Positions 31,702 through 39,500 of a DNA stretch of 64,000 nucleotides are shown piece after piece. A program made the translations under genes and the position numbers. The stretch spans positions 1 to 64,000 of the forward strand of contig JBGSKY010000177.1 in assembly GCA_041740995.1 (NCBI GenBank), given 5' to 3'. The notes under the pieces are model-generated. The model worked only from the letters and a program-made list of their open reading frames with translations. It searched no databases and was not told where the DNA came from. How positions within the stretch are numbered: the first letter of the stretch is position 1; each line of letters opens with the position of its first letter. The stretch is from JBGSKY01 sp041740995 (GTDB taxonomy: Bacteria > Planctomycetota > Planctomycetia > Pirellulales > Pirellulaceae).

Positions 31702-34506
31702 ATGTTGACTGCTGAAGCTCGTAAGCTGATCTTTCTGGTTTCGTGCACTTGCACTTTGTTACTGACCACGTCAGTAGTCCCATCGCATGGTCAGTTGCTT
31801 GACGACCAAGATGTTCGCGTTTCAAAGTTCGGATTTGCATTCGATGCTTCACGGCATCAAATCGTCATCGATACGCTCGTTCGCCATCAGGCTTTTGATT
31901 TAGCGGTCTCACAATACAAACTTTGGCTCACCGATCGAAGTGCCGACGATCGCCGCTTGCTAGCCGATGCAATGGGGTTGTTGCGGGTCAGCACTTTGCG
32001 AAGCCTCAATTCCGGCATTGATCTTACGCTTCGATATGACGTTTTGGAAAGCCAAGCTCTGCGGGCCGCATTGCTCGAACGACAATTGTTTGAACAACGT
32101 CAACTGTCAAGCGCCGATGGTTCGGCGGTTGGCGAGTCGGCTGATCGCGGAAGTGCTGAGTTGTTCCTCGATTTTGCAATTGAGTCAAGCCGCCTAGAGC
32201 TGGCCAGGTACGTAATCGCGAACAAGTTGGCAACTATCGGCAATGATCGGCTGAATCAAAATAGTTTGGAAGCCATTCGCAGTTCGCTCGACTCGCTAGA
32301 GTCGCTCAATCGACGCGCGACTGATCACGCCGTGCGGATTGCCCAGCGGACCGAATCGCGCGAGGCCAACGTCTGGGCTTATGAGCATCAACGACTGACG
32401 AACGAAATCCAGTTGCTGATTGTCGACGCGCTGGCTTTGCGTTTTGAAAACGCCACTGGCTTGGACGAACCCGAACAAGTCGCTGCCGCTTCGGCCTTGC
32501 TGACGGCGATCGATCAAGCGGAATTGAAGGTCGCTGACGTTCCAAAGCTGGCTTGGACGTTACAAATTTTGCGATCCAAAGCCGACGCGAAACTCGGTCG
32601 ATCGGTTGCGGCAATCGGTGTTCTGAATGAACAGGCGAAAGAGATTACCGAGCCAACAATCTTGCTCGCCAATCGATTGGTCGTTATCGAATTGTTGACT
32701 GAGGATGCGAACAACGCGGAAAAACTAGAGCAAGCACGACGTATCCTATCGGAGTTGCTTTTTGCATCCGATTCCGTGTCGCCTTCGCTGGCTCTGGCTG
32801 TTTATCGATACAATCTTGCTCGGGTCAGCCAACTCCCAGAGACGACCGTCGAAGCTCCTAACCAGATGATGGATGCAAACGATTTAATTTCAGCGGAATC
32901 GTTAGGCCGATCGCTGAGCCGTCCGATCGACCGAACCTATTTGACGGGGTTGAAAGACGCGTTGGCCACGAGTTTTGGAAACTACTGGCGTTTCCGCGCT
33001 GAGGCGATCTTCCTGAGAGAAATGCAGCGGATGTCCAGACACGGCATTGAGGCGTCAACTGCGAATTCGACCGCTGGACTGACAACCAACAGCTCGCTTG
33101 AGATGCTTGATGCCGAGGTTTCTCAAGACTTGTTAGCGAATCGTCCGCTTGAGGCGATCAAGAGGCTGGAATTCGCCGAGGAGCAACAAATCAAAGCTGG
33201 CCATCGAGCCGAAGCATTTTCGTATTCGACGAAACGCATTGCAGTATTGCACAAGCTGTTCGTCTCGTATCAACCTGCCGAGCCAACGCGTCAAAGCATC
33301 GAAGCACGCTTGGAACTTGCGCGGCGTTGCAATGAAACGGCGACGAAATATGCCGATCAACCGTCGGCGGTTGGTGTCAGTCAATTGGCGATTGCTTTGG
33401 CTACCGAAGCACTGCCCCATTCGGATTTGGTCACGGGCAAAGCCGAGGAAGCATTAACGTCGATCTGCCAGCAACATGTCAACAGTTTTCCTAACGCTGA
33501 TGGTACTTTTGCCATCGTGCAATTGTTGGAGACGCTGGCATGTACCCGCAACGACTTGCGGCAAGCCATTCTTCACTGGCAAAATTTTCTGACTGCGATT
33601 GAGGATTCAAATTCAACTTCGATGGCGCTAAAGCAAAAAGCAATCGATCGGCAGCTAAGCTTGCTGGTCTTGGATCGTCTGCTTAATGTACCGAACGGGA
33701 AGATCGGCGACGCGGAGTTGTTAGCCAGCAACGATGTCAGTACCAATGCCTATCGGGCTTCGTTAGCTGACGCGACGCAGCCTACGTATTGGTCCGAGAA
33801 GTTCTGGCATAGAAGCGTTTCAATGCAGCAGCCAACATCGAAGTCGATAGAAGCGACTGATCCGCATCGCTGGATTGCTGAGCTAGCCGAAGAGATCAAT
33901 TCGATCGCGATTTCGGGGACAACAATAAAGCCAATAAACTTAACCGATGTTCAAGCTTCGCATGATCCGCTGATTGACTTTGCCCGCGATGCCTCGCGGC
34001 TCCACGCATTAGCGGGTCGAATCTGTTCGTCGGTCAATGACGTTGGTCCCAGTGAACGTCAAAGCTTTAGCGAATTGTTGCAGCGATTCAAATCACATCT
34101 TGACAACGCGGGGCTGCAAAGATTCAACGGTTTGATGCGAAACTGTATGAATCGTTTTGAGGCGATCGATAGCATCTTAAACGGCCATGTCGAGCAAGCC
34201 ATCGGCCAGTGGAAAGTGTATGTCAATGAAAATCAACAGCCGACAAATCTCGATTGGCTGCCCCGGTTGTTAGCGATGGGCGATGAAACGCGGCAGCGCG
34301 AAGCGGCGAACTTTCTGAAGAGCTTTTTAATGCGGCGTTATCAGGATGATCCGCAACGGTTGCTAACGGCGACTGCCGAATGGATTGATGTCGTCGCGCG
34401 ACGTGATGGCCAGCAAGCTGGGTTGGAAAGGCTAGAATTGATTAAGGCAACCCGGCAAAATTTACCGGATGGGTGGGTCGAATTGGTCAGCAAGCGAATA
34501 AAGTAG
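31702..34506 (+). CDS. Large secreted helical-repeat protein of unknown function
   Basis: 934 residues. The signal peptide is clear (LIFLVSCTCTLLLTTSVVPS, cleavage near SHG-Q). The whole mature part is alpha-helical and rich in Ala, Leu and Glu (LLTAIDQAELKVADVPKLAW, EKLEQARRILSELLFASD, EKLALARRCNETATKYA-like), with a TPR-like rhythm throughout but no clean repeat alignment by eye. There are no transmembrane segments after the signal and no catalytic motif. It lies 111 bases after the toroid-like gene on the same strand, so co-expression is plausible. It may scaffold other envelope proteins; that is inference. ATG 31702 follows a GGGTGGGG stretch. Confidence 0.75.
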   Translation: MLTAEARKLIFLVSCTCTLLLTTSVVPSHGQLLDDQDVRVSKFGFAFDASRHQIVIDTLVRHQAFDLAVSQYKLWLTDRSADDRRLLADAMGLLRVSTLRSLNSGIDLTLRYDVLESQALRAALLERQLFEQRQLSSADGSAVGESADRGSAELFLDFAIESSRLELARYVIANKLATIGNDRLNQNSLEAIRSSLDSLESLNRRATDHAVRIAQRTESREANVWAYEHQRLTNEIQLLIVDALALRFENATGLDEPEQVAAASALLTAIDQAELKVADVPKLAWTLQILRSKADAKLGRSVAAIGVLNEQAKEITEPTILLANRLVVIELLTEDANNAEKLEQARRILSELLFASDSVSPSLALAVYRYNLARVSQLPETTVEAPNQMMDANDLISAESLGRSLSRPIDRTYLTGLKDALATSFGNYWRFRAEAIFLREMQRMSRHGIEASTANSTAGLTTNSSLEMLDAEVSQDLLANRPLEAIKRLEFAEEQQIKAGHRAEAFSYSTKRIAVLHKLFVSYQPAEPTRQSIEARLELARRCNETATKYADQPSAVGVSQLAIALATEALPHSDLVTGKAEEALTSICQQHVNSFPNADGTFAIVQLLETLACTRNDLRQAILHWQNFLTAIEDSNSTSMALKQKAIDRQLSLLVLDRLLNVPNGKIGDAELLASNDVSTNAYRASLADATQPTYWSEKFWHRSVSMQQPTSKSIEATDPHRWIAELAEEINSIAISGTTIKPINLTDVQASHDPLIDFARDASRLHALAGRICSSVNDVGPSERQSFSELLQRFKSHLDNAGLQRFNGLMRNCMNRFEAIDSILNGHVEQAIGQWKVYVNENQQPTNLDWLPRLLAMGDETRQREAANFLKSFLMRRYQDDPQRLLTATAEWIDVVARRDGQQAGLERLELIKATRQNLPDGWVELVSKRIK

Positions 34507-34537
34507 TCCCGTAGCTGGCCGAAAAACGGCAATTTTA

Positions 34538-34566
34538 TTGACGGCCGAGAGACTCAATTTTACAAT
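34538..34566 (+). promoter_or_regulatory. Probable sigma-70 promoter of the FHA gene
   Basis: TTGACG at 34538-34543, a 17-base spacer, and TACAAT at 34561-34566. Predicted start near 34573, about 80 bases before the FHA start codon. It indicates that the FHA gene does not depend solely on read-through from the upstream run. Confidence 0.6.
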
Positions 34567-34651
34567 GAACCGGTGCGGTCGGCCGCATTTCAAAAATCAA
34601 GCGCGTCGATCGATCCGTCGCTGACCATAACTTATTTGAGTTTGAGACATC

Positions 34652-35083
34652 ATGGCGAACTTCGGGCGTTTAATTCCAACGGGTGGCGGTGAAGAAGTCC
34701 CCTTGAAAAAAGATCGCATTTTGATTGGGCGTCGCGACAGCTGCGACATCATCTTGAGATTTTCGAACGTGTCGGGCCAGCACTGCCGCCTGACTCTAGA
34801 GGCTGGATATTGGTTTGTAACCGATTTAGACTCGCGAAATGGAACGAAAGTCAACGGTTATCGCGTTTCTCATCGCAAAAGGCTCGATCCTGGTACACTC
34901 ATTGCAATTGCAAAGCATCAATACGAGATTCGTTACGACCCAGAGGAGCTAGGAGCAGTTGGGCCGCCACCAGCAGATGACGATCATATCGAGTCCGTAT
35001 TCCGATCGTCGCTGCTCGAACGTTCCGGTTTAGCTCGCCGAGATCCCGAAGCCGGTGGCAACAAGCCTAAAGATCTTGACTAA
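34652..35083 (+). CDS. FHA-domain protein
   Basis: 143 residues, essentially one forkhead-associated domain (about 1-100) plus a short charged tail. The phosphothreonine-binding residues are present: IGRRDSCDI (G26, R27), SGQHC (S41, H44) and SRNGTKVNG (N63). It should bind phosphothreonine peptides, linking it to Ser/Thr kinase signalling in the cytoplasm. No kinase or phosphatase is adjacent; the nearest phosphatase-like gene is at 7.5 kb. The gene has its own promoter (34538-34566) and is followed by a perfect 10-bp hairpin. Confidence 0.92.
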   Translation: MANFGRLIPTGGGEEVPLKKDRILIGRRDSCDIILRFSNVSGQHCRLTLEAGYWFVTDLDSRNGTKVNGYRVSHRKRLDPGTLIAIAKHQYEIRYDPEELGAVGPPPADDDHIESVFRSSLLERSGLARRDPEAGGNKPKDLD

Positions 35084-35092
35084 TGATATGTC

Positions 35093-35122
35093 GCGGCTTG
35101 TCACGCAAGTAGGACAAGCCGC
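35093..35122. repeat. Perfect hairpin directly after the FHA gene
   Basis: GCGGCTTGTC (35093-35102), a ten-base loop, then GACAAGCCGC (35113-35122): ten perfect pairs beginning ten bases after the FHA stop. No T run follows. It may end or stabilise the FHA transcript. Confidence 0.6.
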
Positions 35123-35209
35123 ACCAATTGGCTTACGATAGACCGATATTTCGACAGCACGCTTTACCTTGCGGCATTGAACATAATGACGCGGGCAGAT
35201 TGATGATTC

Positions 35210-36478
35210 ATGACCAAGACCGTTGAAATTTTCGTTCCGAGCAAATCGTTTGTCGTGCAAGTTCCCGCGCAAGCACGAATTGTCGCGATCACGACCGAAC
35301 CGATTGATGAGTCGGATTGGTCAATTGCGTCAGTACTGGACAATCCGATTCGTTTTCCACCCTTGCGAGAAGCGGTTATTGTTGACGACCATATCGCAAT
35401 CGCCTGCAGCGCCGCGGTTGACGACTTGGAAGAACTGCTGGCCGAGGTCGCTCTCTATTTTTTACAAGCTGGTATCGCGACCGACTGCCTGACCATCGCT
35501 CTGGCCGAGCGTTGCCGATTCGATCGCGGTCTTTTTCTGACCAAACTGCAAGCTGCAATTGGTGACCGCGTCGACGATGATGAGCTCGCGTTGGAACAGT
35601 TAATCGTTGTCCAGGGGGAATTCGGCGAGCAAGATTTTGCCTATCTGGCGGCCGACAAAAAAGCTGACCCAATCTATATCCTGCGTAGTCTAGTCGAAGC
35701 AGACTTTACACTTCCCATCGTTCCACAGGACGACAGCGATGACATGGGATCAGCAGCTCTTGGTGGGATGATCCCGTGGTTCGTTGATCGAAAGACGCGT
35801 TTGCGATGGAATGCGAATCGGCTCGGTCATCTTAAAGATGAATCTACGATGGAAAAATCGATCGCCGAGCTACGATGGCTTCTCGGCCTTCAAGTCGCAT
35901 TGGCGGTGCCGCGAAACTGGAAGGCCCAGCATGAATCGATGGCCGTCCTGGCTTGTGAAAAAATGGATTTGAACTTGCGGAATCGCGCGGTTGGTTCGAG
36001 TTCGACAAACGCTGACGAAGTAAATGTCACGCTAGGAGATGAAGCGTCTATCGAACCCGATCTGGTGCTTTGTTGTGCAGACCGCCCAGGTTTGGTTTTG
36101 GACTGGGAAAGCTTCGCGGCGACGGTATCCAACGCAGCCAAATGGATGCCCGAGCGGCGCGGCCGAATTGCCGTTTGCTGCGATCGGTTGCCAGCCTACA
36201 GCAAGGATTTCGCGGAGTTAAGCGGCCTTGATGACTTGGCAACCATTTCAAATATTTTGAAATCATCAGAAGACGTGAACAGTTTCGCAATCGGACTGCT
36301 CGCCACCATAATGGCTCATCACTCGGTTTTCGTTTACCAGCGAAACCCAGTCAATCGCCGAGCCGGACCGTGGGAAGAATTTGATGAACTCTTGCAGCTT
36401 GAAGCGCTGATTGCTGGTGCAGCCAACCCGCTTGTCGTTCAAAACGTCCCGACGCTCGAACGAAACTTGCTGACATAA
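35210..36478 (+). CDS. LarA-like (lactate racemase N-domain related) protein lacking the usual active-site residues
   Basis: 422 residues. The pattern IASVLDNPIRFPPLREAVIV, then DDHIAIACSAAVDDLEELLA, EADFTLPIVP...GGMIPWF and the late MAHHSVFVYQ parallels the two-domain nickel-pincer lactate racemase LarA in order and spacing. However, where LarA has SSDHTRP (catalytic His) this protein has ACSAAVDD, where LarA has ESHFFAGF (second His) it has DDSDDMGSAA, and the GGRKS lysine that carries the pincer cofactor is replaced in GGMIPWF. If the homology is right it cannot racemise lactate by the known mechanism. Homology is by eye and from memory. No larB/C/E genes are nearby. It lies 126 bases after the FHA gene, beyond the hairpin. 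Confidence 0.5.
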   Translation: MTKTVEIFVPSKSFVVQVPAQARIVAITTEPIDESDWSIASVLDNPIRFPPLREAVIVDDHIAIACSAAVDDLEELLAEVALYFLQAGIATDCLTIALAERCRFDRGLFLTKLQAAIGDRVDDDELALEQLIVVQGEFGEQDFAYLAADKKADPIYILRSLVEADFTLPIVPQDDSDDMGSAALGGMIPWFVDRKTRLRWNANRLGHLKDESTMEKSIAELRWLLGLQVALAVPRNWKAQHESMAVLACEKMDLNLRNRAVGSSSTNADEVNVTLGDEASIEPDLVLCCADRPGLVLDWESFAATVSNAAKWMPERRGRIAVCCDRLPAYSKDFAELSGLDDLATISNILKSSEDVNSFAIGLLATIMAHHSVFVYQRNPVNRRAGPWEEFDELLQLEALIAGAANPLVVQNVPTLERNLLT

Positions 36479-36501
36479 AACTTGAGCGTAGGTCATGGCC
36501 G

Positions 36502-36529
36502 GTCCTAGCAAGTTTTTTTAAGCCAGGAC
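36502..36529. terminator. Possible hairpin between convergent genes
   Basis: GTCCT (36502-36506) pairs with AGGAC (36525-36529) around a loop containing seven T. It lies between the LarA-like gene and the convergent adhesin gene. The T run is inside the loop rather than after the stem, so this is a weak call. Confidence 0.25.
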
Positions 36530-36599
36530 AAATCCTAGTCAACGCGAAGACCTAGCTGCAGCAAGCATCTTCGCTCTGCAATTAAACCAGCGGGCGTCG

Positions 36600-39500
36600 C
36601 TAGCTTCGGGCCATTCGCTTCTTGCGACGATACCAGCCAGCGGCAAGACCGGCGAAGCCGAGCATGGCAATCGTGCTTGGCTCTGGAACCGCCTGGACCA
36701 AAGCGATGTTGTTACCGCCAAATGCGTAATCGACGGTGTAGCCAGCCGGACTGCTTAAGACTGACGCAAAAACGCCGCCCGTTAATGAGCCATAGGTTGC
36801 GAAGACATAAGATGGACCAGCCAAAGGACCGCCGAGTGATTGGAAGTTGACCGAAATTCCACTGACGTCAAAGTTTCCAGATACGTTTAAAATATCGATC
36901 GCCGTCGAAGCCAATCCATCGTATTCAATTAGCAGCGAACCAGTTCCGGAAACCGAACCGACAGTTAGGTCTTCGATCGACGCTCCAGGCGATAGTGTTC
37001 CACCAACCAGAACGACATCTCCAGTAATTGCACCTGTTCCGCCGAAAGTCCCGTTGGTGTTGACCGTCAGATTGCTCGTCCCAGTCGCACTACCGGAGGT
37101 GTTATTGGCGAGTAAGCGTCCACCGCTGATAATTGTGTCGCCGGAATAGGTGCTCGCTCCCTGGAACGTTTGCGTTCCCGTTCCGACTTTGGTGATTGCT
37201 GTCGTACCTGAACCGTTTTCAATCACGCCATCAAATGATCCAGAAGCGTTATTGAATCCGATCGTTAGCGTTTTGGCATCGACGGTTGTGCTAGTAATCA
37301 AACGGCTGCCGCTACCGGAAGCATTGCTGCCGCCATTAGCCGCACCATTAAGTGCATTTATCGTTTCGGTCAGGCCGTTGAAAATGAATGTTCCAACGTC
37401 GTTACCTACCCCTGTGCTGGTATTGACAACGGCGTTACCAATTTGCAAATTGCCCAACGCTGAGGAGAGTGTATTGCTGACGTCGGATCGCAAAGTAGTG
37501 CTGTTCTGCACAGTCACTTGTCCGACGTCATTGTTAGCAGCGCTCAGCACCACTAGTCCGCCCCCGTGAGCAGTCAAGCTTCCGCCGTTATTGTCTATCG
37601 CTGTTGCCACATTGACTGTCGCACCGGCACCCGGGTCAAGCGTCAACGTTCCACCACTTGCGGTGCTGCGTTGGATCAATCCAAGGTTCAGGACGTTGCT
37701 AGTGCCACTCGCACCGATCCGATATCCCACAGTTCCGGTTAACGTGATATTGCCATTGATCGTATTGGTGCCCGTACCACCACTAATTGCTCGTCCGAAT
37801 GGAGTTCCATCGCCAGTTCCTTGAATGACGATGTTTTCGGCCAAAGTGATGTTGTTGCTGACGTCTAAACGACCACCAGTCGTGGATGAAGCGGTGTAGT
37901 TGATGACCGTATTACCGACCGTACTCCCCAAAGCGTTGTTGTTCGTAGCCGCGAGAATTCCGACGTTGATATTCGTCACACCATCATACGTATTGGGGCC
38001 TGCAAACGTTTGCGTCGCGTTGACCTTATTGATATCAATCCCGCCTAGACCCCTGATCACGCCAGAGTAGGTCGTGCTGTTGGTTCCAACGATATTTAGA
38101 TTTTTGGAACCTAGAACCACTGACGAATCAGCGACACCAGCCAAAGAGCGAATGGCGGTCGTCGATCCACTGATCCCTGAGATGTCAAACGTTCCGACCG
38201 CACTTGCGATACTCAAGGCTGAATCAACCGATAGCGCACCACTGCCAGTTAACGCTAATGTGCCACCGGTAATTGTAGTGTTTCCAGTGTTATTATTCGT
38301 TGCACCGGTTAGCGTCAACGTACCGGCCCCGAACTTATCAAGTGCCAACGCTCCGCCTCCAGCATTTGATAGCTGACCAGCGAAAACTGTACTCGAATGG
38401 TTTGATCCGACAGTCAAAGTCATCCCAGCCACACCTGTATTGGTGACGATCGAGCCCGCTGCTCCGGCTAATGAACCGATTGTATTGCTGAATCCATTGG
38501 AATCGTAAGTCGCATTGGTAGCGATATCGTATGCCGAATAGGGATTGAATTGACCACCAGCCAGGCTGAGCGTTCCGGCGAGAATCGATGTGTTGCCCGA
38601 GTAGTTGGACGCGGTAATACGCAAGTTTCCATCGCCGGTCTTCGTTAGCCCGCCTGCGCCTGTAACGTTAGCGACGATTCCTAGCGTTGCTCCAGGAGCG
38701 ACGTCGAACGTCCCACCAGTACCGTTAAGCGTAACACCACGGTCACGCGTTCCACCAATCGTGTCGCTCAGTCCAAAGCTGGCGGTAGCGCGAAGTGTTC
38801 CGCCATTGAACACTAGGCCTTGGCCTGTTCCAAACGCTGAGCTTGTTGATGCAGCGATTGTTGTGTTTGCGTTGCCGCTCAGCGTTACCGTCGCGCCAGA
38901 AATCGAGTTAACTGTTTGTCCCAGCAACGTTGAACCGACACCAAAATTCGCTGGCAAGGTCGCACTATCGAGAGTTACCGAAGTGCTGCCGGTGTTCGAT
39001 GTAATCACGTTGACAGTTCCAGACGCAAGCGTTCCAAGATTTGCGTTGGAACCAACAACTATCGCACCACCGTTAATATACGTCACGCCAGTGTACGTGT
39101 TTGCCGCAGTGAGATTCAGGTCGCCGCTGCCGGTTTTCGTGATCGTGCTCGCTCCCCCAACCCCGTTGCCGACAACGGAGTTCACCACTAGTCCGCCGCT
39201 GTTGTACTGGTGAAACACAAAGTCAGAGTTGTTGGTCGCCGAAGTGCTTCGGATGATTCCGCCATTGATCTCTTGAGCATCCGTGCCAGTAGTCAAAAGA
39301 CCACCGGATGAAAGCGAAAGTGTCAGCCCAGAACCAATGGTCAACGCTTGGACCGATCCGCTTGTGTTATCGAGCTTTAATGACTGAGTTTGTCGCGAAG
39401 CAGTGATCGCCGCAGGCGCGTTGGTGACTAATGAATTGAGCGTATCGTTGGCACCGGCAGCGCTCAACGCTCCATAACTTACCAGACCATTGACGATTCC

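Noticed and set aside
38605..39213. Long plus-strand frames (also 37150-37569, 38074-38376, 39490-39777) opposite the adhesin
   Set aside because: They mirror the Gly/Thr/Asn-rich repeats of the adhesin, giving Pro/Val-rich nonsense without ribosome sites.
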